From Steroidobacter agaridevorans (lineage in GTDB: Bacteria > Pseudomonadota > Gammaproteobacteria > Steroidobacterales > Steroidobacteraceae): DNA of 64,000 nt. The translations under genes were made by a program, and so were the position numbers. The DNA is taken from assembly GCF_009932555.1 (NCBI RefSeq), contig NZ_BLJO01000006.1, forward strand, positions 467,648 through 531,647, in the 5' to 3' direction. Under the pieces are notes generated by a model. The model did no database searches and was not told the origin of the DNA. It saw only the letters and a list, made by a program, of their open reading frames with translations. Positions 8,628 to 18,298 of this stretch are shown here, one piece after another. Numbering within the stretch: the first letter of the stretch is position 1; every line of letters starts with the position of its first letter.

Positions 8628-10799
8628 ATGGACTACGCGTCTTCCATCCTCAACCTGTTACCTACCGGAAGACGCTCGATAGGGGTCAACCAGCTGCTCA
8701 ATAAGCTGGAGACCTACCTGCCCCCCGCGCAGGTCGACCGGATCCGCGACGCTTATGAATTCGGCGCCGAGGCCCACGAGGGCCAGAAGCGCCTGAGCGG
8801 CGAGCCTTACATCGCGCATCCGGTCGCTGTCGCTCACATCCTCGCCGACCTGCATATGGATGCGCCGACCATCGTGGCGGCCATCCTGCACGACGTGATC
8901 GAGGACACGCCCACGGCCAAGGACGAGATCGCCGAACGCTTCGGCGCCGATGTCGCGGAGTTGGTCGATGGCGTCTCGAAGCTGGATCACATTCAGTTTC
9001 GATCGCGCGCCGAGGCGCAGGCTGAAAGCTTCCGCAAAATGCTGCTCGCCATGGTCCGCGACATTCGCGTGATCATGGTCAAGCTCGCCGACCGCACGCA
9101 CAACATGCGCACGCTCGGCTCGGTGCCGCCTGCAAAACGCCGCACCGTCGCGCGCGAGACGCTCGAGATCTACGCGCCGATCGCGAATCGTCTCGGCATT
9201 CATACGGTGAAGTCGGAGTTGGAAGAGCTCGGCTTCAAGGCGCTCTACCCCGGCCGTCATCGCATCATCGAAAAGGCGCTGAAGAAGGCGCGCGGCAATC
9301 AGAAGCAGTTCGTCGGCAAGATCGCGGACAACGTGCGCACCGCGCTCGAGAAGGCGCAGGTGAAAGGCCGCGTCGAAGGCCGCGAGAAGCATCTCTACAG
9401 CATCTATCAGAAGATGCGCCGTAAGCGCGCGCCGCTGACGTCCATCGTCGATATGTTCGGCTTCCGCATCGTCGTGGACTCGATCGACACCTGCTATCGC
9501 GCGCTCGGCATCGTGCACGGCTTGTATCGACCGATGCCGGGACGCTTCAAGGATTACATCGCGATTCCGCGCATCAACGGCTATCAGTCGTTACATACGA
9601 CCCTGTTCGGTCCGAACGGCATGCCCATCGAAGTGCAGATCCGCACCGAGGACATGCATCGCATCGCTGAGTCAGGCATTGCGGCGCACTGGCAGTACAA
9701 GACTGGCGAAGATTCCAGCGACGCAGGCCGCGCCTATCGCGACCGCGCAAGCGAATGGCTGCAGCACCTGATGGAGATGCCCCACAGCGGCAACTCCGCC
9801 GAGGAATTCATGGAGAGCGTCAAGCTCGACCTGTTCCCGGACAAGGTGTACGTCTTTACGCCGCGCGGCGAGATTCGCCGTTTGCCGCGTAATGCCACGG
9901 CGGTGGACTTCGCATATTCCGTGCATACGGACATCGGCAATCACTGCGTGGCTGCGAAAGTAGATCGCCGCCTCGTGCCCCTGCGCACGCCGCTGCGTAA
10001 CGGTCAGACCGTGGAAATCATCACGGCGAAAGGCGCGACGCCGAATCCCGCGTGGGTGAACTTCGTCGTGACCGCGAAAGCGCGCGCGGCGATCCGTCAC
10101 TACTTGAAAGGGTTGAAACACGGCGAAGCGGTCGAGCTGGGCAAGCGCATGCTGAGCCAGGCGCTGCAGGATGTGTCGCTGGTGCTGAAGAAGATTCCGG
10201 AGGAGCGTCTGCAGGCGGCCGCCGCGGAGCTCAATCTCAAAACGCCGGACGAGTTGTTCGAAAAGATCGGCCTTGGCGAACGCTTGGCCGCGCTGGTCGC
10301 GCGCCGTCTGTTGCCCGCGGACGGCACTCATCAGCCGGAACCGACCACGCAAGCCGAACCGCTCGCCATCGCGGGCACCGAAGGCATGGTGGTCAGCTAC
10401 GCGCGCTGCTGCTTCCCGATCCCGAACGATCCGATCATGGCGTACCTGTCGAGCGGCCGAGGCGTCGTGATCCATCGCGAGGCCTGCGGCAATCTGCGCA
10501 ACTATCGCAAGCAGCCGGACAAGTGGCTCACGGTTACCTGGCAGCCGAATGTGGATCGCTTGTTCAACGTCGAGGTGCGCATCGACGTGGCGAATCGCAT
10601 GGGCGTGCTCGCGGCGATTGCCTCGAATATCGCGACGACCGAGACCAACATCGAACACGTCGCGGTCGACGAGCGCGACGGCGACGCATCGACCCTGATC
10701 TTCGATCTGCAAGTGCGCGACCGTAAACACCTGGCGCACGTGATCAAGAACCTCCGCAAGATGCCGGAAGTATTGCGCGTGACGCGAGTGATCGCCTGA
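8628..10799 (+). CDS. spoT: Bifunctional (p)ppGpp synthetase/hydrolase SpoT
   Basis: Makes and degrades the stringent-response alarmone. The 723 residues carry, in order, the HD hydrolase domain (HPVAVAHIL near 62 and HDVIEDT near 88), the synthetase domain (RFKDYIAIPRINGYQSLHTT near 305 and EVQIRTEDMHRIAE near 335), a TGS domain around 400-460 and a C-terminal ACT domain. Both the hydrolase HD pair and the synthetase motifs are intact, so it is called SpoT/Rel rather than a hydrolase-dead RelA. No second RelA gene is seen in the window. Confidence 0.95.
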   Translation: MDYASSILNLLPTGRRSIGVNQLLNKLETYLPPAQVDRIRDAYEFGAEAHEGQKRLSGEPYIAHPVAVAHILADLHMDAPTIVAAILHDVIEDTPTAKDEIAERFGADVAELVDGVSKLDHIQFRSRAEAQAESFRKMLLAMVRDIRVIMVKLADRTHNMRTLGSVPPAKRRTVARETLEIYAPIANRLGIHTVKSELEELGFKALYPGRHRIIEKALKKARGNQKQFVGKIADNVRTALEKAQVKGRVEGREKHLYSIYQKMRRKRAPLTSIVDMFGFRIVVDSIDTCYRALGIVHGLYRPMPGRFKDYIAIPRINGYQSLHTTLFGPNGMPIEVQIRTEDMHRIAESGIAAHWQYKTGEDSSDAGRAYRDRASEWLQHLMEMPHSGNSAEEFMESVKLDLFPDKVYVFTPRGEIRRLPRNATAVDFAYSVHTDIGNHCVAAKVDRRLVPLRTPLRNGQTVEIITAKGATPNPAWVNFVVTAKARAAIRHYLKGLKHGEAVELGKRMLSQALQDVSLVLKKIPEERLQAAAAELNLKTPDELFEKIGLGERLAALVARRLLPADGTHQPEPTTQAEPLAIAGTEGMVVSYARCCFPIPNDPIMAYLSSGRGVVIHREACGNLRNYRKQPDKWLTVTWQPNVDRLFNVEVRIDVANRMGVLAAIASNIATTETNIEHVAVDERDGDASTLIFDLQVRDRKHLAHVIKNLRKMPEVLRVTRVIA

Positions 10800-10807
10800 G
10801 GTGGCCA

Positions 10808-10827
10808 TTGCGCGCGAACGCGCGCAA
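10808..10827. repeat. Perfect palindromic hairpin between spoT and ridA
   Basis: TTGCGCGCG, two bases AA, then CGCGCGCAA: a 9-bp perfect stem with a 2-base spacer, nine bases after the spoT stop. It is followed by AAAT rather than a T run, so it is not a standard terminator on the plus strand. It could be a pause site, an RNA-processing hairpin or chance in CG-rich sequence. Confidence 0.5.
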
Positions 10828-10862
10828 AATCCGCGCTCCTCGTCAGCAACGGTTGAATCATC

Positions 10863-11246
10863 ATGGCGCGCGAAATCATTGCGACTCCGAACGCTCCCAA
10901 GGCCATCGGCACCTATTCCCAGGCGGTGAAGGTGGGCAAGACCGTGTACGTCTCCGGCCAGATCGCGCTGGATCCCGCCACCGGCGAGATGGTGCAAACC
11001 TCGATCGATGCCGAGATCCGCCGCGTGTTCGACAACCTGAAGGCTATCGTCGGCGCCGCCGGCGGTAACTTCTCGCAGGTGACGCGAGCGACGGTGTTCA
11101 TTCTGGATTTCGGCGTCTTCCCGACGTTGAACAAGATCATGGCGGAGTATTTCGCCGAGCCCTATCCCTCGCGCGTCACTGTGCAGGTGTCGGCGCTGCC
11201 GAAGAATGCGAACGTGGAGATCGATTGCATCGTCGAGCTCGACTGA
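10863..11246 (+). CDS. ridA: RidA family reactive enamine/imine deaminase
   Basis: Hydrolyses reactive enamine/imine intermediates made by PLP enzymes such as threonine dehydratase. The 127-residue length and the segments AIGTYSQAVKVGKTVYVSGQ, ATVFILDF and YPSRVTVQVSALP are typical; the arginine in PSRVTV is the residue that binds the substrate carboxylate. It lies between spoT and recG, an order seen in many gammaproteobacteria. Confidence 0.95.
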   Translation: MAREIIATPNAPKAIGTYSQAVKVGKTVYVSGQIALDPATGEMVQTSIDAEIRRVFDNLKAIVGAAGGNFSQVTRATVFILDFGVFPTLNKIMAEYFAEPYPSRVTVQVSALPKNANVEIDCIVELD

Positions 11247-11303
11247 AGAGGGTTTGATGAATGGCGGCAGCTGCCGGCGTCGGCTGCCGTACACTTGCGG
11301 TGA

Positions 11304-13442
11304 ATGAGCCCTTCCCCTTCCAACAGCAAACGGTCTCGAGGCGGCGCAGACCTGCCCGCGGCCGCGGTGTCGCCGGAGATTCGTCCGGTCACGGCCCTGC
11401 GTGGCGTTGGCGATGCGTTGGCGGGGAAGCTGGCGAAGCTGGGCATCACGACGATTCAGGATCTGCTGTTCCTGTTACCGCTTCGGTACGAAGACCGCAC
11501 GCAAGTCATTCCCATCGGCTCGTTAAGTCATGGCGACCGCGCCGTCGTCGAAGGCGAAGTGCAGCTGGCTGAGATCGCATTCCGCGGACGTCGCCAGCTC
11601 CTGTGTCGCATTGGTGACGGCTCCGGCTGGCTGACGTTGCGGTTCTTTCATTTCAGCAACTCACAACACGAGCAGATGAGCCGCGGCACGCGCCTGCGTT
11701 GCTACGGAGAAATTCGCCGCGGGCCGAGCGGGTTGGAAATCGTTCATCCCGAGTATCGGCGCGTCGCCGCCGATGCGGCACCGACAACCGAGGATGTGCT
11801 CACGCCCATCTATCCATTGACCGAAGGCGTGCAACAAGGCCGCCTGCGACAGCTCACTGCAATGGCGCTACGTGAGTTTGCGAATCGAACCGTGCAGGAC
11901 TGGGTGCCGCCGGCTGTGTTGGCGCAACTGCAACTGCCGCCGCTGCGTGAAGCGCTTCAATACGTTCATCGGCCGCCGCCGGATGCGGATCTCGATTTGC
12001 TGGCGACGGGGCAGCATCCGATGCAGCGACGTCTCGCATTCGAGGAACTGCTCGCGCATCAGCTGAGCCTGCGATTGCTGCGACGTGAGATTCAGCGCGA
12101 TCCGGGTTGGCAGTTCACGGTCGGCGAGCCCTTGATCGATCGCTTTCTCCAGAGCTTGCCCTTCAAACCAACCGGCGCGCAGACGCGCGCGTGGCGTGAT
12201 ATCGAGCGCGATCTTTCGCAGTCGAGTCCGATGCTTCGCCTGGTTCAAGGCGACGTCGGCTGTGGTAAGACGTTGGTCGCGGCACTGGCAGCGTTGCGAG
12301 CGGTAGAAGCGGGCTTTCAGGTCGCGGTAATGGCGCCAACCGAACTGCTCGCCGACCAGCACGCTCGCAATTTCACAAACTGGCTGGCGCCGCTGGAGTT
12401 ATATCCGGCGTTGATCACCGGCAAACGCACGGCCGCGGCTCGAGCGAGATCGTTGGCGGATCTGGCCTCGGGCGAAGCGAAGATCGCGATCGGCACGCAC
12501 GCGCTCTTTCAACAGGAGGTCGAGTTTCGACGACTCGGCCTGGTGATCGTCGATGAGCAACATCGTTTCGGTGTGCATCAACGGTTGCTGCTACGGGAAA
12601 AGGGCCTGGCGTCGGGGCGATATCCGCATCAGCTCATCATGACGGCGACGCCGATTCCGCGAACGCTGGCGATGACGGCTTACGCCGATCTGGATGTTTC
12701 CGTGATCGATGAGCTGCCGCCGGGGCGCACGCCGGTGAAGACCGTCGCGCTGCCCGAGAATCGGCGCGATGAAGTCGTGTTGAGGATTCGCGATGCCTGC
12801 CGGCAGAAGCGTCAGGCGTATTGGGTCTGCCCGCTCATCGAAGAATCCGATCAGCTCGAAGCGCAAGCCGCCGAAGACACGGTCACCGCCTTGGCCGAGG
12901 CGCTGCAGGAATTGAAGGTCGGACTGGTTCATGGCCGCATGTCGCCCAAAGAGAAAGAGGCGGTGATGGGGCGCTTCAAAGAGGGCGCGATCGATCTGCT
13001 GGTGGCGACGACGGTCATCGAAGTCGGCGTCGACGTGCCGAATGCGAGTTTGATGGTCATCGAGAATGCTGAACGCATGGGCCTGGCGCAGCTCCATCAG
13101 CTGCGCGGCCGCGTCGGGCGAGGCGCGGCTGAGAGCACCTGCGTGCTGCTGTATCGGACGCCGCTGTCGGAGGTCGCGCGTGAGCGTTTATCTGTCATGC
13201 GAGCGACCAACGATGGCTTCGAGATTTCCCGTCGCGACCTGGAATTGCGCGGGCCCGGCGAGCTGCTGGGCACGAAACAGACCGGCCTGATGCAAATGCG
13301 CGTGGCGGAACTGGTGCGTGATGCCGATTTGCTGCCGAAAGTTCAGGAAGTGGCGGAATTGATGCTCAAGGAAAATGAGGCCAACATAGCGCCGCTGTTG
13401 CGGCGCTGGATTGGACAGGGCGAACGGTTCGGCAAGGTTTAA
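11304..13442 (+). CDS. recG: ATP-dependent DNA helicase RecG
   Basis: Remodels stalled replication forks and branch-migrates Holliday junctions. The 712-residue protein has an N-terminal wedge (OB-fold) domain over about residues 80-200, the Walker A box GDVGCGKT near 315, DEQHRFGVHQR (DExH-type motif II) near 420, and helicase motifs IV-VI including RVGRGAAES near 615. The C-terminal RecG-specific part is complete. Length is slightly above the usual 690 because of about 20 extra N-terminal residues. Confidence 0.96.
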   Translation: MSPSPSNSKRSRGGADLPAAAVSPEIRPVTALRGVGDALAGKLAKLGITTIQDLLFLLPLRYEDRTQVIPIGSLSHGDRAVVEGEVQLAEIAFRGRRQLLCRIGDGSGWLTLRFFHFSNSQHEQMSRGTRLRCYGEIRRGPSGLEIVHPEYRRVAADAAPTTEDVLTPIYPLTEGVQQGRLRQLTAMALREFANRTVQDWVPPAVLAQLQLPPLREALQYVHRPPPDADLDLLATGQHPMQRRLAFEELLAHQLSLRLLRREIQRDPGWQFTVGEPLIDRFLQSLPFKPTGAQTRAWRDIERDLSQSSPMLRLVQGDVGCGKTLVAALAALRAVEAGFQVAVMAPTELLADQHARNFTNWLAPLELYPALITGKRTAAARARSLADLASGEAKIAIGTHALFQQEVEFRRLGLVIVDEQHRFGVHQRLLLREKGLASGRYPHQLIMTATPIPRTLAMTAYADLDVSVIDELPPGRTPVKTVALPENRRDEVVLRIRDACRQKRQAYWVCPLIEESDQLEAQAAEDTVTALAEALQELKVGLVHGRMSPKEKEAVMGRFKEGAIDLLVATTVIEVGVDVPNASLMVIENAERMGLAQLHQLRGRVGRGAAESTCVLLYRTPLSEVARERLSVMRATNDGFEISRRDLELRGPGELLGTKQTGLMQMRVAELVRDADLLPKVQEVAELMLKENEANIAPLLRRWIGQGERFGKV

Positions 13443-13454
13443 ACGGTCAGATTC

Positions 13455-15401
13455 GTGGCAGATTCACACAACGCGCATCACCCGGATAAGACGCAACCGC
13501 TGGACACGACGCCAGCCGCGCCGAAGTCCGCGCCTGCGCAGATGGATATGCTGAAGCCGACGCCATCGGCCAAGCACAACATGGAAAAGACCCAGCCGCT
13601 ACACATCATCCCGCCGCCCCCGACGCCGCAAGAGATTGCGAAGACAGCGGCGGCTCCGCCGGCGGCGGCGCCGGAGAGTCATGCTCCCGACAAGACGCAG
13701 CCGCTGAATGTCACTCCGCCGGCAACGCCTCCAACTGCTACGGCTTCACCTGCGCACGAAGCGCCGCCGTCTGCGGACGAGCAGAAGCCGGAGAAGATGC
13801 AGCCGCTGAATGCGATGCCAGCGGCAACAGCAGCTCCTGCCGTAACCCCTCCACCGCCTGCACCGACACCTGCGCAAGCTAAGCGAAGATCGGAGAAGGC
13901 ACAGTCCAGCAGGACGCCGGCGCAGACTGAAACTGCAAAGACGGCTGCCGCGTCACCGGCGACTACATGGCCTTTGCCACAGTCCGAAGTAGCAAACACG
14001 TCGCCCGCACCAACGCAGGCACATCAAACGAGCCCGAAGGCACCAGCGCCAGCGACGCCATCGCCTGCACCACAGACTGAAGTAGCAAATACATCGCCCG
14101 CGCCGACGCCGGCAAATCTCGCGAGCGCGAAGGCATCAGCATCTTCCGCTGCAGCGACAGCGCCGCAGCCGGCGACGACGTGGCCTATGCCACAGTCCGA
14201 AGTAACAAACACGCCGGCCGCGCCAACGCAGGCACATCAAGCGAGCGCGAAGACGTCAGCATCGTCCGGCGCAGCGACAGCGTCGGCGCCGCCGCGAAGC
14301 GAGCCGGCGAAGCCGGTGGCTGCGGCCGGGTCCTCTCAACGCGACTACATCAAGACAGTCGCGATGATGGCGACGACGCCAGAAGGCACAGCGGCGCCCG
14401 CGCCGACGGCTTCTGAGCCGATCCCGCCACCTGACATTGAACAACTGCGCGCCCCGCAGCCGCTGGCGCCGATCCGGCAGCGCTTTCAGTGGCTGGGGCA
14501 CAAGATCGCGGCCACTTCCTTCGTCACTGAAATCCTTCCTGGCGCAGCGGCGAAGTTGCGTGCCTATGCAGCGCTAACGAGGCTGAACAAACCCATCGGC
14601 ATCTGGCTCCTGTTGTGGCCGGTACTCTGGGCATTGTGGCTGTCGTCCGGCGGCAAGCCGGATCCTCATGTTTTCATCGTCTTCGTGCTCGGCACGGTGC
14701 TCACCCGCTCCGCCGGCTGCGCCATCAATGATTTCGCCGATCGCAATTTCGACGGCCATGTGAAGCGCACCAAAGATCGCCCATTGGTCACCGGCGCGGT
14801 CGACCCGATAGAAGCAATCGCGCTGTGCGCGGGACTTGGATTGATCGCATTGGGCCTGGCTTTGACGCTCAATCAGCTCGCGCAGCTGCTGACGTTGGTC
14901 GGCGGCGTACTGGTGCTCACGTATCCGTTCTTCAAACGTTTCTTTCCGATGCCGCAGGCCTACCTCGGCATCGCATTCACCTGGTCCGTACCGATGGCGT
15001 ACGCCGCGCAGACGGGCGCCGTGCCGCGCCCGGCCATCGTGATGTTCATGGCCGGCCTGTTGTGGACAGTGGCTTACGACACGATGTACGCGATGGTGGA
15101 TCGCGAGGACGACAAGAAGCTCGGCATCCGCTCGAGCGCCATTCTGTTCGGCGACGCAGATCGTTTCATCATCGGCATCATGCAGCTGATGACCCTGCTC
15201 GGCCTCTGGCTCATCGGGCACGAGATGGAGCTGGGTCTGTGGTATGGCCTGGGACTGGCGTTCGCAGCGATGTTTGCTCTGTATGAGCAATTCTTGATTC
15301 GCAAACGCAAACCCGAGGATTGTTTCAAAGCCTTCCTCAACAACAACTACTTCGGCATGTCGGTGTTCATCGGCATCGTGCTGGAGTACACGTTCCGCTG
15401 A
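13455..15401 (+). CDS. ubiA: 4-hydroxybenzoate polyprenyltransferase UbiA with long repetitive N-terminal extension
   Basis: Residues about 367-648 form a normal-length UbiA: a membrane prenyltransferase that joins the polyprenyl chain to 4-hydroxybenzoate in ubiquinone synthesis. The two Asp-rich motifs are present, NDFADRNFD near 420 and YDTMYAMVDREDDKK near 540. The first ~365 residues are unlike UbiA: Pro/Ala/Thr-rich, with four [DE]K[TM]QPL units before residue 120 and three copies of a QxEVxNTxxAPT unit (see 13960-14254). The only start near recG is the GTG at 13455. Later in-frame ATGs, such as the one in MATTPEGT about 60 residues before the core, could give a shorter protein. Whether the extension is translated is unproven. 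Confidence 0.88.
   Translation: MADSHNAHHPDKTQPLDTTPAAPKSAPAQMDMLKPTPSAKHNMEKTQPLHIIPPPPTPQEIAKTAAAPPAAAPESHAPDKTQPLNVTPPATPPTATASPAHEAPPSADEQKPEKMQPLNAMPAATAAPAVTPPPPAPTPAQAKRRSEKAQSSRTPAQTETAKTAAASPATTWPLPQSEVANTSPAPTQAHQTSPKAPAPATPSPAPQTEVANTSPAPTPANLASAKASASSAAATAPQPATTWPMPQSEVTNTPAAPTQAHQASAKTSASSGAATASAPPRSEPAKPVAAAGSSQRDYIKTVAMMATTPEGTAAPAPTASEPIPPPDIEQLRAPQPLAPIRQRFQWLGHKIAATSFVTEILPGAAAKLRAYAALTRLNKPIGIWLLLWPVLWALWLSSGGKPDPHVFIVFVLGTVLTRSAGCAINDFADRNFDGHVKRTKDRPLVTGAVDPIEAIALCAGLGLIALGLALTLNQLAQLLTLVGGVLVLTYPFFKRFFPMPQAYLGIAFTWSVPMAYAAQTGAVPRPAIVMFMAGLLWTVAYDTMYAMVDREDDKKLGIRSSAILFGDADRFIIGIMQLMTLLGLWLIGHEMELGLWYGLGLAFAAMFALYEQFLIRKRKPEDCFKAFLNNNYFGMSVFIGIVLEYTFR
13960..14254 (+). 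repeat. Near-identical DNA repeats inside the ubiA extension
   Basis: A block starting near 13960 (tggcctttgccacagtccga) recurs near 14173 with only scattered changes over about 80 bases, an offset of 213. A third, more diverged copy begins near 14071. The encoded unit is TWPxPQSEVxNTxxAPTQAHQ. The similarity at DNA level suggests recent duplication or slippage inside the coding frame; all spacings keep the frame. Confidence 0.75.
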
Positions 15402-15405
15402 GACG

Positions 15406-16137
15406 TCACTTCCGCTCGGCGCGAGCGACCGCCCACACTTCGATCCACTCCACACCCGCCGCGCGCAGCACTTTTGAGATTTCGTTGGCAGTGCTGCCGG
15501 TCGTGACCACGTCGTCGACGATTGCGACATGCCGTGCAGTGAATGGCGCAGTCAATGCAAAAGCGTGCTGGGTATTCTTGAGCCGTTCATTCCGATCCAG
15601 CGAGGCCTGTTCCTGCGTCTCGCGATGACGCGCAACTAAATGACTGCTCACGGTCAGCCCGAGCGACTTGCACACCGGCAACGCAAGCTCGCGCGCCTGA
15701 TTGAACCCACGTTCGCGATAACGCGCGAGACCGAGGGGTACGGGAATGACCAACTCGGGCCGCGTTTGGCGGCGGGAAAGATGCCGAGCCAGCAACTGCC
15801 CAAGGATTCGCCCATACACGAGCTCACGCCGATACTTCAGCCCCTGAATCATGCGATCGACCGGAAAGGCATAACGAAACGGCGCGACGCAGGCATCGAA
15901 CACCGGCGGCCGCTGCAGACAGCGACCGCACAGCGCCAGCCCGGAATGCACAGCCGGCAGCGGCTCGGCGCAATGCTCGCAGGCGTTGTCGTTCAAAGGC
16001 AGATCGCCCTCGCAACCGGCGCACAAATCGAGGTTTTCTCGGCCGGATTGCCCGCAAAGCGCGCAGCGGGGCGGCCATAGACAGTGCGCGGCCGCGCCGG
16101 CCCATCGGCCGATAATGTCGACTGTGATTCCCACCAT
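15406..16137 (-). CDS. comF: ComF family phosphoribosyltransferase-like protein
   Basis: A 243-residue protein with an N-terminal zinc-finger-like region (CALCGQ, CAGCEG, CEHCAEP and CGRCLQ over residues 22-75) and a C-terminal phosphoribosyltransferase fold whose PRPP loop reads [13 protein letters not shown] near residue 208. ComF relatives help DNA uptake in competent bacteria; in others (GntX-type) the role is unclear. It is convergent with ubiA (4 bases between stops) and divergent from bioB. Confidence 0.9.
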   Translation of the reverse strand: MVGITVDIIGRWAGAAAHCLWPPRCALCGQSGRENLDLCAGCEGDLPLNDNACEHCAEPLPAVHSGLALCGRCLQRPPVFDACVAPFRYAFPVDRMIQGLKYRRELVYGRILGQLLARHLSRRQTRPELVIPVPLGLARYRERGFNQARELALPVCKSLGLTVSSHLVARHRETQEQASLDRNERLKNTQHAFALTAPFTARHVAIVDDVVTTGSTANEISKVLRAAGVEWIEVWAVARAERK

Positions 16138-16140
16138 CGG

Positions 16141-16170
16141 TTGACAGGCTTCCCGGCGGCCACGAATACT
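16141..16170 (+). promoter_or_regulatory. Probable promoter of bioB
   Basis: A perfect TTGACA at 16141-16146 is followed after 18 bases by AATACT at 16165-16170 (4 of 6 matches to TATAAT). Transcription would begin near 16177 and give an 80-base leader before bioB. It lies in the divergent gap with comF. I could not identify a BirA-type operator. Confidence 0.5.
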
Positions 16171-16256
16171 CAGCGCCGACTGACCCTGCGCGACGCCTGA
16201 ACGGGAGCTTGGAGCTGCCGAGCCGCGCGCAGCGCCCGAATAAATTGAGGTTTGCC

Positions 16257-17318
16257 GTGGAAATGACCCGTTCCGAAGCCGTTCGCAACGCTACGCTGGT
16301 CGATCGCCTGGGTGCCGTGCGCACCGATTGGACGCTGGAGGAAGTGCGCGAGCTGTTCGCTCTGCCGTTCTCCGATCTGATCTATCACGCGCAACGCGTG
16401 CATCGGTTGTACTTCGATCCGAATCAGGTGCAGATCAGCACCTTGCTGTCGATCAAGACCGGCGCGTGCCCGGAAGACTGCTCTTATTGCTCGCAAAGCA
16501 TCCGCTTCGAGACCGGTTTGAAGTCCGAGCCGCTGATGGATCTCGACGATGTGATGGAGAAGGCGCGCGCAGCGAAGGCGAACGGCGCGACTCGCTTCTG
16601 CATGGGCGCGGCGTATCGCAGCCCGAAGCCGAAGCAGCTCGCGCAGATCGCCGAGATGATCAAAGGCGTGCGTGCGATGGGAATGGAAACGTGCGTGACG
16701 CTCGGCATGCTGACGCCGGAACAGGCGCATCAGCTCAAGGACGCGGGATTGGATTACTACAATCACAATCTCGACACGTCCGAGTCTCACTATAAGAAGG
16801 TGATCACGACGCGCACCTACCAGGACCGGCTCGATACGCTCGAAGCCGTGCGCAACGCGGGGATCAACGTGTGTTGCGGCGGCATTCTCGGCCTGGGCGA
16901 GAACGAACAGGATCGCGCGGAGCTGTTACACACGCTCGCGACGCTGCCTCAGCATCCGGACAGCGTGCCGATCAATCAGCTCATGCAGGTGCCGGGCACG
17001 CCGCTGTACGGCGCGGAGAAGCCGGATGGCGTGGATTTCGTGCGCGTGATCGCGGTCGCTCGCTTGCTGATGCCGAAGGCGCATGTGCGCTTGTCCGCCG
17101 GCCGCTCCGGCATGAGCGATGAAACGCAGGCCCTGGCGTTCCTCGCGGGCGCGAATTCGATTTTCTACGGCGACAAGTTGCTGACGACCGAAAACCCCGA
17201 AGAAGACAAGGACCGCCAGCTGTTCGCCAAGCTCGGAATTACTCCGGAGCCGCTGGCCGAGCAGAGCGCGCCTGCTTGCTCGCGCCGCTTCGAGGACGAG
17301 CAACTCATCGCGAATTGA
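16257..17318 (+). CDS. bioB: Biotin synthase
   Basis: Radical-SAM enzyme that inserts sulfur into dethiobiotin, the last step of biotin synthesis. The cluster motif [11 protein letters not shown] (Cx3Cx2C) lies about 60 residues into the protein, and [10 protein letters not shown] and the [10 protein letters not shown] segment are characteristic. A GAGG site at 16247-16250 favours the GTG at 16257 (6-base spacing); the ATG at 16263 is two codons later. An upstream TTG at 16209 has no ribosome site. Followed by bioC. Confidence 0.96.
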   Translation: MEMTRSEAVRNATLVDRLGAVRTDWTLEEVRELFALPFSDLIYHAQRVHRLYFDPNQVQISTLLSIKTGACPEDCSYCSQSIRFETGLKSEPLMDLDDVMEKARAAKANGATRFCMGAAYRSPKPKQLAQIAEMIKGVRAMGMETCVTLGMLTPEQAHQLKDAGLDYYNHNLDTSESHYKKVITTRTYQDRLDTLEAVRNAGINVCCGGILGLGENEQDRAELLHTLATLPQHPDSVPINQLMQVPGTPLYGAEKPDGVDFVRVIAVARLLMPKAHVRLSAGRSGMSDETQALAFLAGANSIFYGDKLLTTENPEEDKDRQLFAKLGITPEPLAEQSAPACSRRFEDEQLIAN

Positions 17319-17359
17319 TGGGGGACGGGCGCGAGCGCAAAGCGCGATATCCTTCGGCC

Positions 17360-18232
17360 ATGCCCGATGAGTATTACCTCGACCCCGCCCGTGTCAGACG
17401 ATCCTTCGATCAGGCCGCGAAGACCTACGACGCCGCGGCCGTCGTCCCGGCCGAAATCCGCAACCGGCTGCTCGAGCGGCTCGATTTCGTAAAGCTGCAA
17501 CCGAAGGTCGTGCTCGACCTCGGCGCGGGCACCGGCCATGCGAGCAAGGCGCTCAAGCACCGCTACAAATCCGCCGACGTCATCGCCATCGATCTCGCGC
17601 CGCGCATGCTGGCGGAAGCCGACCGCCAGCAGAGCTGGCTGCGCAAATTCCATCGGGTCGCCGCCGACGCGCATCGACTTCCCGTCAAAGACGCCAGCGC
17701 GCAGCTGGTCTTCAGCAACCTGATGCTGGAGTGGTGCCACGATCCGGACGCCGTGTTTCAGGAAATCCGCCGGGTCCTGCAGCCGGGCGGGCTGCTGACC
17801 TTCGCGACCCTCGGGCCGGACACTTTGCGCGAATTGCGCGAGGGCTGGCGAAAAATCGACGCCTACCCCCACGTTCATCGCTTTATCGACATGCACGACC
17901 TGGGCGATGCGCTGATGCGCGCTGGACTGGCGGAGCCGGTGATGGACACCGAGCGGCTGACCGTAACTTACCCCCACCTCGATGCGTTGCTGACCGAGCT
18001 GGTCGCGAGCGGCTCGAGCAATCTGGCCCACGGCCGGACGCGCGGACTGACTGCCAAAGGCCGGCTCGAGTCCCTGCGACAAGCCGTCCGACCGGCCTCG
18101 GAACAGGCCGCACTACCGGTCTCCGTCGAAGTGGTCTACGGTCATGCCTGGGCGGGCGAGCTGCGTCCCCGCTCACGCGCGGGGGGCGAAGTACGCATTC
18201 CAGTGAGCAACGTCACCCGCTTGAAGCGTTAA
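17360..18232 (+). CDS. bioC: Malonyl-ACP O-methyltransferase BioC
   Basis: Methylates the free carboxyl of malonyl-ACP so that fatty acid enzymes can build the pimeloyl chain of biotin. From the ATG at 17360 the protein has 290 residues and starts MPDEYYLDPARVRRSFDQAA, a common BioC N-terminus. The SAM-binding motif VLDLGAGTGHASKAL is near residue 50. An earlier ATG at 17318 overlaps the bioB stop and could add 14 residues. bioF, bioH and bioA are not in the window. Confidence 0.92.
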   Translation: MPDEYYLDPARVRRSFDQAAKTYDAAAVVPAEIRNRLLERLDFVKLQPKVVLDLGAGTGHASKALKHRYKSADVIAIDLAPRMLAEADRQQSWLRKFHRVAADAHRLPVKDASAQLVFSNLMLEWCHDPDAVFQEIRRVLQPGGLLTFATLGPDTLRELREGWRKIDAYPHVHRFIDMHDLGDALMRAGLAEPVMDTERLTVTYPHLDALLTELVASGSSNLAHGRTRGLTAKGRLESLRQAVRPASEQAALPVSVEVVYGHAWAGELRPRSRAGGEVRIPVSNVTRLKR

Positions 18233-18298
18233 GTTTTTAGAAATCGATCGATAGCAGTAACAAAGAAAATGTAACTCTTTGGTAAAAGCATCTTTACG
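18233..18298 (+). promoter_or_regulatory. AT-rich leader before the cytochrome oxidase cluster
   Basis: These 66 bases are strikingly A/T-rich compared with the neighbouring genes and include the palindrome ATCGATCGAT at 18243-18252. This is the natural place for the promoter of the first oxidase operon, but I cannot assign -35 and -10 boxes with confidence. Confidence 0.35.

Noticed and set aside
10808-10827. Rho-independent terminator after spoT
   Set aside because: The palindrome is not followed by a T run, and ridA and recG continue on the same strand; kept only as a repeat.
9672-11294. 540-codon open frame opposite spoT and ridA
   Set aside because: Covers two well-supported genes and has no domain signature.
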